The notes: generated from the letters alone by a model not told the origin. A stretch of 64,000 nucleotides of DNA from Labia minor (GCA_963082975.1 OY720350.1:38670660-38734659); one strand, 5' to 3'; numbered from the stretch's first letter, positions 23,546 through 36,174 are shown. Program-made: numbers and translations.

Positions 23546-23829
23546 TTTATGTAAATAGTAAATGATGCTTCTAATTAGTTCAGCGAATTCTTAATTAGAA
23601 ATACATATATAATCTTGTTTTGTTCTTTTGCGATATATATTCGTATTTTTATTTTATTTTATTCAAATTGAACAGAAGTATTTTACAAATAACATAATAT
23701 TCAGATATCATATATAATTTGTCATTAATTATTATTATTATTATTATTATTATTGACATCTAGAAATCTTCAACACTTTTTAGTGTCAGTCAACTTTTTT
23801 CACTTATTCTAAAATTTTCCTGGGATTTA
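23546..23829. repeat. Spacer with ATT microsatellite
   Basis: A pure ATT repeat of eight or more units lies at about 23729-23754. Nothing else is recognised. Confidence 0.6.
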
Positions 23830-24650
23830 GGCTCAAGAGTGCGGTGGAGAGGTAATTCAGCATAACCCACAACCTTTATTTTTCTTTTATGGTATTAGGA
23901 CTTTTCTGAGAATGTAGCAAGTTTGTTGTATAACTGCTTTTTGGATAATGATGGAAAGTTTATCCGATAGTCCTAATACCTAAATTATCTTTAAATTTTA
24001 CTGGAGATATTTCTTCTACTGACATTACTATTGGAACTATCTTTACTTTCGTCAATTTCCACAGAGATTTCAGGTCCATTGCAAGATTTTTATATTTACT
24101 GTATTTTTCCTTCACAGTTTTAGAGACGTTGTGGAATAAAGGGATCCACACCTTTATTATTGTTACCATTTGCTCCTTTTTATCGATCGTAATCGATGAA
24201 TTTATCTGCACTTGTGGGAGGTGAGTATTTATAATAGGATTCTGGGATATTAATAATAAGGGAAATTTGTATGTGGAGGATTTTTGTCTACAATGCCTTT
24301 ATGTCTACAAGTGTAGACATGATCAGCTAGTGCTCTACAATCACCCATGAGATGTTCTACTATTTCTCTAGATTTTTTACACCTCCTACATGGATCAACT
24401 ATTTGAGGATTGTTTTTCTCATAATTTTGTGTTCTAATCGTTCAATCGTCCAATTGCCGTGATAAATCCCTCTGTTGGTGGGAATAAGTAACACTTTTCA
24501 AACATTGAAAATGATGTTTCCCTATCAACAGAGACACTCAATTGAGTAGAATATTTCTCATGAGGTATTTTATCTTTCCATAATGTTATGAGGCTCTCAT
24601 ATAGTTCGATTGTATCTTCTATTTCTTGTTCCATTAGATGAAGTGTAGTA
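23830..24650 (-). pseudogene. LINE ORF2 C-terminal region, decayed
   Basis: In minus-strand order, EGFITAIGRLND is followed by a zinc-knuckle-like CRRCKKSREIVEHLMGDC with ALADHVYTCRH. The tail has EKYSKYKNLAMDLKSLWK and KVKIVPIVMS. This is the arrangement at the C-terminus of a group of non-LTR retrotransposon polymerases: a CxxC...HxxxxC motif, then a KYxxLxxELxxLW helix and a VxxVPVVI strand. Frameshifts separate the blocks, so it is not functional. Confidence 0.65.
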
Positions 24651-25147
24651 AATTTGTCTATTTTTATTAATACTAATTATTGTTGTTATTAATATTATTA
24701 TTTTAATTTAGTTATGAATAAATACTTTTTTGTACTCAACAATAGAACATTTAAATTTAAAAATTAATCAATATTAACAATACAATATTGAAAAATTTAT
24801 CAGGTGCTACTGAATAATCAGATTTACTATACTACTACTACTCCAATATTTAATAATTTCTAAAAAATATATATAAACATCCATAGATTTATAAAATTTT
24901 CTAATAATATATACATTTGATTATACATAATATTAAGAATGAATATAAATGACATTGAATTTAATTAATTTAATCAAATAATTAATTCAATTTTGAAATA
25001 TTATATTCTATTTATTATATTATATTAGCCTATTATATTCCTTATCCAAATCAATTATTTGAAATTCAATATTCATATTCTAATAGATTTAAATTATTTA
25101 TAATTTCATAGTATTAATATACATTTTTTATTTTGTTTTTTTTAGCA
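24651..25147. other. AT-rich 5' flank or 5' intron of the RYamide gene
   Basis: A T-rich tract ending in TTTTTTTTAG (25136-25145) lies two bases before the RYamide start codon. It looks like a splice acceptor, implying a non-coding first exon further upstream that I cannot place. Confidence 0.45.
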
Positions 25148-28100
25148 ATGTCCAGTGGCATTTTGGCCACGTTTTTCGCCCTTCTTCTGGCATCTGCAAT
25201 AGCACAACAGTTCTATGCTAATTCAAGATACGGCAAAAAGGATATGCACGGTATTCATATATTTGTTAATTTGAAAATAATAAATTAACAATTGTATATT
25301 TATAAAAATCAATGTTTGTATGTATAATTGATATATTGATATTTCGATTGATAATTTAATAGGCCATTTATAATAAATCCATATAAAAAAACTCGAACAT
25401 GTAATCTTTCAAATGATATGTGTCAAAATTTTAGTGATTAGACAATTGATTTGCAACATATTTTTAGTGAACCTAATCAAAACAATGAAATTGAATGAAT
25501 TGGGCTGTAAATTGGTTCCCCATCTATTTTTTGTTTATCTATATTAAATAAATTAATAGAAATTTTATGAATATTAATTAGGAGAGTCAAAATCAAGGTT
25601 AGCTGACTTTTTTAAAAATAAAATTAATAATTCTATTAATAGAGAAATAAATTTTAAAATTTAAAATAAAATATTATTATTTTTTTACTTAAAAAATACA
25701 ATTTTTATTTAAAATTTGTATTTATATGTTTGGTACGTATTTTTACCAAAATATTATTATTATAGTTATTTTATACATATCAAGTAGGATTATAAAAATT
25801 TCCTTAATTACAAAGAGTTTATTTAAACATTTGAAGGGGATTAATGAATCTAGATAATAATTTTTACCGACCGACGATAGTAAGGGAGGTATTGTTTTCA
25901 CACCAAATTTCACATGTGGAGATTTTTACATATCTCCACGAATCATGCATTTTCTTAACAGAAAACAGTATTTTTAGCATGATGTCTGTTCGTCCGTCTG
26001 TCCGTCCGTCCGTATAAATGTGTACAGCCTGAACGGCTCAACCGATTTTGATGAAATTTGGTATATTTACTTAATTCATCAGTGGGATGAATTGATCAAC
26101 TTTTGGTGTATATCCGAAAACCGGAAGTGGTAGTATTAGCGATCGACGATAGGAAGGAAAGGGTTATTTTCACACCAAATTTCACATGAGGAGATTTTTT
26201 TATATATCACCACGAATCATGCACTTTGTATTGGTTTTATCCTCGAGAAAAATCATATTTATTAGTTTTTACTTGATTTAAAATTATATGACGTCATCCA
26301 GCCATTCATGACGTCACAGCCTGGTCTTACATATATATTATAAATAAAATAAAATTAAAAATATTTGTTATATTCATATTTGTTTTTTATTACATTAATA
26401 GATATATTAAAATTATTTGAAATTGTTTCTGTAGCTGGAAATTAATTTTTCAAACCGTCGGTCGGTTCGGACCTGGCCACAGGTCAACTTATTTTGTTTG
26501 ACAAAATTCGAGTAAAATATTAAAACAATGCTGGTAGCCTAAATTAACGGCGCTTAATCGCTTTCACTACTCAATATATTGTAACAAAAATTCATACATA
26601 TTTTTATAAAATTCTTTAAATAGATAAGTAATAATTTAGATTTTAAATTAATAATTTCCTCAAGAGATAATGAACTTCGCCAAATTCATTTAATTTATAT
26701 TTTTATTAAAACAATATAAAATAAAAATCATAAATTATAAACAAAAAATTAAAAAAGATATGTAACTGACTAAAAAATGGTAAAGGTCCGAAACTAAAAA
26801 CAATATACTCGAATAATTTAAGATTGTACTCAATGCTGTTTATATTTTTAATATTTTTCTTTAAGTGAATAATCCAAATGAAGAATAGAAGGTTCATCTA
26901 GGAAAGAATAATTAGTTAAGTTTTCAAGATTTGGTTGGTGTTTCGATAAATCAGATACATTTAGATTTTTTTTTCTTTTTTATTTTCCCTGCTGTATCTA
27001 CAACAGTCATAATCTATTTATGTAAAATATAAATGTATAAATTTTAACTTCTAATACATTATAAAATGGTGAATTATACATATAAAGATTTAAACACTTT
27101 TAGAGAAAATCAATAGAAGTCTTTTCATTCTTCTTTTTATTCCAAGAAAATAGTCAAATAACACCTAAAGATATAGAAAAAATAGATTAAGATTAAGATA
27201 GCAAAACATACTATAAAGGTTATCTCTAAGACAGACATAACAAAAAGAAAAATAGACAAACTAAAAAATAAAATAAACAAGTCGTAAACTTTATATTATC
27301 GAAACGTAACAAAAAAATCAATTGATCATAAAATACTAAAAGTATTTTTTAATTTTAAATAAATTTATTAATATTGATAATATTATTTCCACTATCTATT
27401 AATATATTTTTACTGAATATTTTAAAATATATTTAACTCAATAGTCGCAAATTTTTTATTTTTTTTTATAAAAAGTACATCACCAACATCTAATAATTGA
27501 ACAAACTACATATATAATTGATATTTTGTAGTATTTAAATAATTTGTGAGAAGAATTAAATTTTAAAAAAATACCAAAAATTTAAAAAACCAAACTTTTT
27601 GGTGTCGTAGATCCTTTGCCATGTTTTGGGTAGACCCTCTACTTAACCCGAAATTGATTTTTTGTAAAAATAAACTTTACCTTTTTTTTAGGGTCTTATT
27701 GAAAAATCGAAAATGTTTAAGAGCCAAATCGGAAAAAAATTATCTTTTTTTTTTTAGTATAATGTAAGTAAATATTTTATTCGCTGTCCCCTTGCAGGTT
27801 GCCATAGACCCCCGGGGGTCGATATAGACAACTTTGGGAATCACTGATTTAATTAATAAAATAAAGTAAGATAGTTAAATGCAAGTAATTTTTTAAAATT
27901 AAAAAAAAAATCATTTATTATAGGAATATATATTGATATGTAAACTTTTCATCCATAATACGATGTCAATCAATGTGTGGGGGTATTTGATGATTTTAAG
28001 TTCAAAATTATGGAATAATTGAATTATTATGCCTGTGGGAATTTCTTAAAGGATCCATTCACAAGTTCCTCCAAACCGAATTATCAAGTAAATGTTTTTA

Positions 28101-29185
28101 GAGTAAAGTTTGGATGGTCGTTTGAAAAGATATTTGATGTATGGAGATGTATATGCTTGAAAGTTTGTCCTTTGTTATCTGTAATATATTTAATTAATAT
28201 ATATATGTAAATATTAACTTAAAAATATTACAGTACACCAATACCTCACTTTGCGTCAGGGGCATGTTCCAAAAAAACACGATACAAAGTGAATTAAGAT
28301 TTTCTATAGCAAACCATGTAAAGATCGAAGATAGGTTCCAGGGTTACGAAAAGACTACTTTTTAAAAAGAAAATTGAACAAAGTAAACTTTTAAAAAACA
28401 AAAATAATATAAAATTTTATTACATACATACAAAAAAAACAAAAAAAACGTATTCAATTAAAACAAAATAAACTATTCAATTAATTTATGAAAAACAAAA
28501 TTAAAATTAATCACTTTCTGATGAGTTCATAGTGGCTGTTATCGTCAAGTCGGCTTTCTTTCACAAAAAATTGGTCCAATGTTTACAGCTTTTTTTTCAA
28601 CGTAAAATAAATTTCCTTGTACAATTGATATTCGTAGCTACCGCTTGGAACATTAAAACTCCTTCCACAGGATCGTTTTTTAGAAAAATCTCCATTGGAA
28701 ATTTGTTTGGAGGTTAAATTAAAATTAATAAATAAAATACATAATAATAAATAAATAAATTAAAATTGCAAAATACTATTTACAATGTGCGATGATCTCA
28801 CTAGTAAACATAAACTTTTTAAATATTGTTTTGTTACACATTGTATTTAATCTTTCACTTAACATTCCACTTAATTTTCTACAAAATATATCACCTTGTT
28901 GAACATTCTGGCATATCCTTTCAGAGAAAAGAAAAGAAAATTTCAAAAAATTAAAGACTTAAAACCAAAACAACGCAATCTCGAAAATCTAACGGCGCAC
29001 AGTGAAAATTAGTACTAATTAAGCAGCGACGCCACTTCAAATAAGCGGGAGTGTCCTCCCCTAGACTTTCCCGCATATAAATATGTATAAAGAGTTGTGA
29101 ATGAATATTTAGAATGTGTAAACTTGGTATTGATAAAGAGCCAGTTCGTATTAGTTTATTGGTGTCAAATTTGATATTTGGTAAC

Positions 29186-29226
<41 letters not shown>

Positions 29227-32200
29227 AAAGTGCTACTTCCGGTTAACTGATATTTTAAATGTAAAAAAAACAGATATGGATATAATATAAATATTTTTAA
29301 TTTTATTTTATTTATAATATATAAGGCTGGCTGTGACGTCATGAAGTGCTGGGTGACGTCATATAATTTTAAATTAAGAAAAAACTAATGTAGATGATTT
29401 TTCTCGAGGATAAAACCAATACAAAGTGCATAACACGTGGAGATATGTCCTCACGTGAAATTTGATATGAAAATAACCCTTCACTTCCTCTCTTCGATCG
29501 GCAATACTAGCACTTCCGGTTTCCGGATTTGCACCAAAAGTTGATCAATTCATCCTACTGATGTATTAAGTAAATATACCAAATTTCATCAAAATCCGTT
29601 GAGCCGTTCAGGCTGTACACATCTATACGGACAGACGGACAGATGGACGGACGGACGGACAGACATCATGCTAAAAATACTTTTTTCTGTTAAGAAAATG
29701 CATGATTCGTGGAGATATGTACCTAAAAATATCCATAGGTGAAATTTGGTGTGAAAACAATACCTCCCTTACTATCGTCGGTCGGTAAAAAAAAAACGCT
29801 ACTTGTATAGGTAAAATGTCACTTCCGGTAGTCAGATCATGATGAAATTTGGTATCTCAATTTTTTTCATATTTGTAAATCTATATACAAAATATGAAGC
29901 AAATACCTCGAAGCAAACTGGTACTTTACTTGAAAGGTAAACGCAACCAGTGTAAGTAAAGTACCACTTCCGGTTAACCGATTTTGACGAAATTTTGATA
30001 GAAATCTACAAACTGTGAATAATATCGGTGTACCAAATTTCGAAGTCCTAGCTTGATTAGTTTTTGAGTAAATTTGCTTACAGACATTACATACATACAT
30101 ACATACATACATACACACACACAGACATAATTCGAAAAATGGTATTTTCCGACTCAGGGAGGTCTAAAACGTCAAGATCTATCGAAATCTCGAAGTCGAA
30201 ATTTTTGACGATTCCAATACTTCCTTTATACGAAGTATGCGGGAAAGTAAAAATGCAAAATGAAACGACGCAGAGCGGGGTATTGGTTCATAAATCATAA
30301 GAACTAAAAATTTGAAATTGAAATTAAAAATTTAGTTACGATTACAAATTAATGTTGCTGTTTTTTCATTACCTAATAAAATTTATAAATAAAATAAACT
30401 ATCATAAAAGCACCCTAAACATTATTATGAAAGATACTTAATTAAAAAAATAATTAAAATTATACAAATAATATATAATTGATAGCAAATAGTAACAAAT
30501 AGAAATAATAGGACTATGGTGGATGTGGAACCAATTCATGCAATTTTATTGTTATGAAAATAACAAAAATCTACTAAAAATGTCTCACAAATTAATCTCA
30601 AATTACATAATTTCTAAAAAAACAAAAACTATAATTATATATTTAAAAAAATATATATATAACAAAATTAGACGTATCGCACTGAAATTTTAACTAAAAA
30701 GGGAGCTTAATTTTTAGTGCTGACATTTGATTAGTGATCCACTCTAAATTCCAGTAAATAAAACTTTAAAGACAATGCTCTTATAAAATATTCGTTGTTT
30801 TAGATTTAGCTTATTCATATTCAAACACTTACGGACCAATTGCTTAAAGATTCTTCTTGTTGTAAATCTATATTAGTTATCTTATATATATATATTTACC
30901 ATATACTTTAAATAATTCACTAATGAATGAGAAGTATTAATAAAATAATTTTCAACTTATTAACATTAGAAAAGATGTTCAAAGAAAACCACATCGTTCA
31001 ATAAGTCCCGAGACTAACAACGAAAACAACATTTTTTTTCAAAAATCATTTTTATTTATCAATTTAATCTCCTTTTAGAGTGATACAATCTTTCCAACAT
31101 TTCTATATCATGTTTATAGAAGGCTTCAAAATAGGCTTCAGTTTCGGCAATGACCTCCTCATTCGAGCCAAATTTTTTTCCCTGAAGCATTATTTTTGAG
31201 ATCAGCAAAGAGCTAGTAGTCGCTGGGGCTAAATTTGGCGAATATGGGGGGTGGGGAAGCAAATAAAAGCCTAATTAGTTTAATTTTTCCATTGTTTTCA
31301 TGGACTTTTGGCATGGTGCATTGTCTCATCGCGGCACCTACTTGAAAAAAACCTTTTGCATGCTCAATTTTTCATGAAGGATTGTAAATACGCTTCCAGA
31401 TGATATCTGTGTCATTTCTGCAATCTCACAGAACTTCACTTTGCGATTTTTCATTACAATTTTTAACACTTCACTCTCATTTTCATGTGTAACGGCTAAC
31501 CGAACGTTCCCCATCGTTTGTGTCCCAACGACAAATCGTTGTTTTGTATGGAGAGGAGTCCGGGTAATGTTTTTTAAGCCATTTTTGGGCTTCTATGGTG
31601 TTTTTACCCATTAAAAAACAACATGCGAAACTCCCTTTTTCCATTTTTCAAACAAATTTCAAAGTGACTTTACTCTAACATCGATAACTCTGCTGTCTGT
31701 GATCCGATCGACGTGAAATTTTTACACGTTTCATGTAGAGGTTCGCACTCTATGGAAACGTGTCCACTTTGGTACTACTACCACCATCTCTGGGTTAGTC
31801 TCGGGACTTATTGAACGATGTGTTATAGCTGAAAAATATCAATATTCTAGTTACATATTTCCTTTGTATCTGAAAAAATAAATAAAAGTGATATTAGTAT
31901 GATGAATAGATATTATATTCTCTTTAATATCTAATTTATATTCAATAGAAGCTTCATAAATATTTTATCAATAAACAGTAATAATTTATTGCTGTAAATA
32001 AAAATTAAATAAATAACAAAATTGTTCAAATATTAATTCAAATATTAGGAAAAACAATCAAAATAACTTATAAAAGTACATTTATTAAAATATTTAATTA
32101 AATGATATATTGAAAATAATTACATAATAAAAAAAAATTTTAATTTAATCAATTTAGTCAATAACTATGTATAAAAAAATTTAATTTATTAGAGATTTGC

Positions 32201-34275
32201 ATTTCTGTATATTGTTACAATTGAATACCAATCTTTTTAAAATAAAATTTATAAAAATACAGATAAATAGAAAATAAATAAAAATAAAATAAAAAAAATT
32301 TAATAAACCAACAATGGATTGATGGATTTTGTTGTCTTTAGGTTAATTTTATTCTTATTATATAATTAAATTTATTTTATATATAATTACTTATTATTTA
32401 AATAAAAATATAGTTAATACATACAATATATCACTTATTTTAGATTATTTATATAATTACTTAATATTATTTATTATTATTGTTTATCACAATATATGTT
32501 AGTTATATCAACAACATCCCGAAAAAACATTAATTTTAATTATTATAATTAATGATTTATATCGCATAAAAGTGAGCCTAAGATATTAATAGGATAATTT
32601 ATATTTAAAAAATGATAGTATCGTAATTTTAATATTTTAAAGAGATTTATTTGATATTATTTTTTTAATCCTCTATCTTGATGTTTTTATATTATTTTTA
32701 TATTACAAGCTTTTCATAAAAAATTGAAAATAAATAAATTTAATCCTAGGGCATTTGACTGAAAATAAAGTCTTTAAAAAAGAGTAAAAAAGTGAGTTTT
32801 GGTTTATCCAATTCATTATCAGATATTAAATATATTTATAAGATTTATAAATAAAAATTTATTTAAAGTAAGTTAAATATAATGAACTGTTTATCTATTT
32901 ATTATAACGTTGACAAAACTTTTAATTATTTTTTTTACGGTAGTTTTGTGGAAATTAATATTTTGATTCGGGAGTTCACTTGTCTAAAGTTGGATTGTTC
33001 GAACTTAATCAAAATTAAAAAAACATTATAATTGAAACTAGTTAAATTTTTATTTTTATTTATTATTAATGTTTCATAGGAGACTGTCTTTTATAAATTA
33101 TTGGAATTTCTCTCATTTTTTTTGAATTATTTTTTTATCTTCTTTTTGCTTTAAGGACCTCGACTTGGCCGTTTCAGTCGAAATGGAAAAATGGAACCCT
33201 TGGAACGCGTTATGGAAATCGCACCTAGGAAAGAAAGTTTCTTCTGGGGTCCCCGTTATGGAAAACGATCTAGCTCAGCAACATTTACCACGTCTTCATC
33301 ATTACCTCCACAAATTGCCAATCTACATGATGAGTTTACTTGCCTTTACACAGGACTTAAGAATCTATATCGATGCTTTAATCGGTCAGTATAAATATAT
33401 ATCATTTATTTCTTTATTTTATTTATTTTATTATTGGAGTCATTCACATTTGTAATATTAATTAGTAAATATTAAAGATGTTGAGAAGCATAGGAATGTA
33501 TAATTATTTAGATAATTTAATTTTAATCGACAATTCTTTCTTTAAAGTGAAAATAAGTGTCTTTTCTTATCCCCTGAATTATTTCTTTTTTGCTTAATAA
33601 GATTTAAACCAATTTTAGACATACTTGACATTAATATCAGGGCCGTCCTAAGATTTTCGGCGCCCGTGGGCTCCTAAAATTTTGCGCCCCTTTTCATAAG
33701 AAATTACACATAATGGTTAGTAAAAATATATAAACCAATAAAAAATGCCGCCCCAGAAGGCTTGCGCCCTAGGGCTATAGCCCAATTAGCCCTGTGGTTA
33801 GGGCGGCCCTGATTAATATTACATATTTATTTCCATTTTTTCAATTTTTAAACATTTTATTTTGTTAGGTTTGGACCTTTGATTACAACAATATACCACT
33901 TGAGTTATTTTTTGTTTGGTTATGTTTTATTTAGATTTAGATAAACTAATAAGATTAAAATATTCGAAAATGTCGAAATGTCAATTAATAAATATTTTTT
34001 GTAAGTAAAATTAATTTTCAAAGTAAAACACCCAACGCCCAACATTAAAAAATTTATAATTTTATAAAGTAATAATTATTATTCCTTCTATTATTTTTTA
34101 ATTATAATGTATTGATCAAATTTTTATTGTTATCTGTTAGTGTTGTAGCTACGATTCTTAGATCGGGTTTTATAATTTTTCATGGTCAATTAACGATTAA
34201 ATATACAAATTGAATTGTTTTATCTCTTATAGGAAAGAAAACGTGAGCGGTCTCATAACAAACAGCGCAAACTGA
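25148..34275 (+). CDS. RYa: RYamide neuropeptide precursor
   Basis: Exons are 25148-25250, 33156-33384 and 34233-34275, all with GT-AG sites and matching phases, giving 124 aa. Residues 1-19 form a signal peptide ending ASAIA. The first peptide is residues 20-28 (QQFYANSRY), then G29 as amide donor and K30-K31 as cleavage site. The second is 61-69 (ESFFWGPRY), preceded by R59-K60 and followed by G70-K71-R72. A C-terminal segment has two cysteines (C97, C108) in CLYTGLKNLYRC; I believe arthropod RYamide precursors carry a similar Cys pair, but that is from memory. The products would be secreted amidated peptides acting on a RYamide receptor. The last exon is least certain; reading through the exon 2 donor stops at 33394 instead. 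A poly(A) signal lies at 34532. Confidence 0.85.
25864..26493 (-). mobile_element. F3 element, full-length copy in RYamide intron
   Basis: On the minus strand it starts GTTGACCTGTGGCCAGGTCC, a perfect hairpin with stem GACCTG/CAGGTC and loop TGGC. The 11 bp repeat ACCGACCGACG follows. The inverse, CGTCGGTCGGT, closes the 3' end, followed by AAA. The body has CTTCCGGTTT, the motif ACCAAATTTCATCAAAAT, GAGCCGTTCAGGCTG and a GGAC/AGAC microsatellite. It also holds an internal near-duplication in which the CACATGTGAAATTTGGTGTG block occurs twice. No ORF is present. Confidence 0.75.
26494..28231. other. RYamide intron: AT-rich sequence with one hAT-type end
   Basis: Around 27799-27847, GACCCCCGGGGGTCGATA followed by ACTTTGGGAATCACTG looks like the right terminus of a Charlie-like hAT element (CAGTGATTCCCAAAGT when reversed). 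I found no left end or duplication. The rest is featureless. Confidence 0.4.
28232..28720 (-). mobile_element. Tigger/pogo-type transposon remnant
   Basis: CAGTACACCAATACCTCACT then GGGGCATGTTCCAAAAAAAC and AAGTGAATTAAGA is the usual Tigger-type end (CAG...CCTC..TTTGCG...GTTCCAAAAAA...GTGAA). On the minus strand near 28715-28513 lie short blocks resembling the C-terminus of a jerky/CENP-B-like transposase: TLDQFFVK, then ADLTITATMNSSESD and a stop, with a one-base shift between them. The other terminus is missing. Confidence 0.45.
29046..30250 (+). mobile_element. F2 element containing a nested F3 copy
   Basis: It starts CGGGAGTGTCCTCCC (stem GGGAG/CTCCC, loop TGTC), then CTTTCCCGCA. The inverse TGCGGGAAAG closes the 3' end, followed by TAA. 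A hairpin with stem ATACTTC/GAAGTAT lies just inside. The body has two CTTCCGGTT blocks, ACCAAATTTCGAAG and a CATA/CA microsatellite (30086-30123). It differs in sequence from F1 and F3 but matches their layout. An F3 copy sits at 29262-29788 and a TA microsatellite at 29188-29222. It lies in the RYamide intron and is non-coding. Confidence 0.7.
29262..29788 (+). mobile_element. F3 element, 5'-truncated, nested in F2
   Basis: This matches the F3 copies at 25864-26493 and 40203-40818 from the AACAGATA...ATATTTTTAATTTTATT segment to the 3' end CGTCGGTCGGTAAAA. The 5' hairpin and about 90 bp are missing. The GGAC/AGAC microsatellite is at 29625-29665. Confidence 0.7.
30251..30989. other. RYamide intron: AT-rich sequence without a feature
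   Basis: I see no repeat ends or exons. Confidence 0.4.
30990..31822 (-). mobile_element. Mariner with internal deletion
   Basis: The ends are CACATCGTTCAATAAGTCCC and its complement GGGACTTATTGAACGATGTG, continuing GAGACTAAC at both ends (about 29 bp). Transposase remnants on the minus strand run from an N-terminal block (FLMGKNTIEAQKWLKKHYPD near 31610-31550, then SGSVFTILHEKLSM) to a C-terminal block (31262-31059: LPHPPYSPNLAP, then GSNEEVIAETEAYFEAFYKH). At 833 bp it is about 450 bp shorter than a usual mariner, and most of the catalytic core is gone. Frameshifts also occur, so it is non-autonomous. Confidence 0.85.
31059..31262 (-). pseudogene. Mariner transposase C-terminal fragment
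   Basis: About 67 codons are open and contain HPPYSPNLAP (near the last catalytic residue of mariner transposases, which sits in the SPDLAPSD motif) and SNEEVIAETEAYFEAF. Here the motif reads SPNLAPAT, so the final catalytic Asp is altered even in this fragment. Confidence 0.75.
31823..33155. other. RYamide intron 1, 3' part
   Basis: Very AT-rich with no repeats recognised. It ends in the acceptor TTTGCTTTAAG at 33145-33155. Confidence 0.4.
33638..33811. mobile_element. hAT-type MITE with 8 bp target duplication
   Basis: The ends are CAGGGCCGTCCTAA and TTAGGGCGGCCCTG. Flanking ATTAATAT occurs on both sides (33630-33637 and 33812-33819). The 174 bp element is non-coding and lies in the second RYamide intron. 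Confidence 0.85.
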
Positions 34276-34776
34276 GAGTGAATTCAATCAATTAATTATT
34301 TATCTCAATTTATTTTCAAGAATCCAAGATGCCATCAAAATTCTCAAATATGCTTAAAATATAAAATATAAAAATCTAATTTTTCATATTTTTGAATTTT
34401 TCCTACATGTTACATTTATGTTCATTTACAATTAATTAATTTCCGATTGAAATTTTCTTTAAATTTTATTTTCATATAGAATATAAATATACTAAAAAAG
34501 ATATGAAATAGATATTAAAACAGTACAATCAAATAAAAAAAAAATATTTATAAATAATTTTTTTGTTAAACTAAAAATAAATAAATATTTAAATATAAAC
34601 AAATTGATTCAATGAATTAAATAAACAAGACGAATGAATACACTTGGGAAAGAAAATCTTAAATTTAAATGTTTTAGTGGAATGGATAAAAGTTATGAAA
34701 TTATAAAATTCACAATAACTTATATGATAAATTCTAAAAATGAAATTGAATTGATAGTACAAATATATATATATAT
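34276..34776. other. 3' flank of the RYamide gene
   Basis: AATAAA at 34532-34537 is the nearest canonical poly(A) signal. Otherwise AT-rich. Confidence 0.4.
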
Positions 34777-34868
34777 ATTATCAGATTTATTCGGGATATA
34801 ATCACCTATTTTTGTGAGATTGTTTTCTCTGAAAAATACGTGATTATATTCCAGATAAATCTGATAAT
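34777..34868. other. 92 nt near-perfect hairpin, MITE or miRNA-precursor-like
   Basis: The left arm ATTATCAGATTTATTCGGGA pairs with TCCAGATAAATCTGATAAT on the right, and pairing continues to a loop of about 6 nt (TTGTTT). That gives roughly 40 pairs with few mismatches and bulges. The size and loop fit a pre-miRNA, but the arms and the nearby TA microsatellite also fit a very short foldback MITE. Confidence 0.6.
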
Positions 34869-36174
34869 AATAATAATAAACCAACTTACGGAAATCTAAA
34901 CCAACATATATATATATATGTATATAAATATTGAAGAAGAATGAAAAATCATTTCAAAGGATAAAAAAATAATATTAATAAATAATTTAAATTTTTATTT
35001 TATGGATAAAAGACTATCCACATTGGCAACATCTTAACATCTAATTAATGAATTAATTAAATGTTACTTAATCTAATAATAAATAACAATCCAAATTATT
35101 AATATTTAATAAAAGATAAGAATTTTAATTAAATATCTGACAATATTCATAATTATGCATATCTCTTTTAAAAAATAGAAAATTATTTAAAATTATTTTA
35201 TTTGTAAATATTTATTTATTAAATTAGATATAAAAATAATAAACTTCTTAAAAACTAATTAATATTTGATTGTCCCTAGTTATAAGTAAAAGAATATTAT
35301 TAACATTGAATATTTATTTTATTCTATGAAAAAAAATATATAATTATTTTTAAAAAGTAATTTAAATTAAAAATATAAATATTTTTTTATTGATGGCAAA
35401 TTTTTGGATTTTTAAATATATATATATATATGTTTATATATATATATATATTTATTATTAATATAATTATTGTTCCATTTTCATACTAATTTATTTTATA
35501 TATCAAATATTAATTTACCTTTTTTAAAAACTTTTTCCAAAAAAAGAAATATAAATAACTAACATATATATATATTTATTTTTTATTTAGAATAGATTGA
35601 TATTTTTGTTACTTTTAAAAATACATTTCTAAGAATAATAATAAAATAATATTTTAATGTATAAAAATCATAATTTATTAAATTTATATCATTTATTTAA
35701 TTCAAGTAAAATAAAGAATGCAAACATTTATATTAATTTTTATTTTATTTATTTATTAATACGTAATTCTTAATTAATATTATTTAAACGATAATTATAA
35801 TATGTTTAACTGATTGAAATAATATATTGATAACTTGAGAAGAAAAATAATAAGTAACATTTTAAAAAAAATTATAAGCATTAGAGAAAGATTTGGTATG
35901 TAATCCAAAACCTAAAAAATATAATATTATTTATTGAATTAACTGTTATCTAAAAATATATTTTTTACCCTTATTTTTAATATTAATATAACAACTGTAT
36001 TATCTCAGCCATCACCCTAAACTTATTTAACCAAAAACTTCCCTAATTTCTATAATTTGATAAGATTATTGATCATTATGTTATTTATTTTTCAATTAAC
36101 TGTCCATTATTCAAAATTTTACATCACTTAATTGCAACTATACGATTTTTTATTTAATTATTTTTTAAGAAGAC
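34869..36174. other. AT-rich sequence, TA microsatellites only
   Basis: TA runs occur near 35419-35450 and 34905-34920. I see no exon or element. Confidence 0.4.

Noticed and set aside
29625..29665. Short regularly spaced GGAC/AGAC repeats, considered as a CRISPR-like array
   Set aside because: The units are 4 bp with no spacers and lie in a eukaryotic transposable element. It is a microsatellite.
29867..30300. ORFs on both strands with YVCMYVCMYV-type repeats
   Set aside because: They are translations of the CATA/CA microsatellite inside the F2 element.
33165..33455. 96-codon plus ORF overlapping RYamide exon 2
   Set aside because: It is the wrong frame of the exon; the RYamide frame has the dibasic sites, amidation glycines and matching splice phases.
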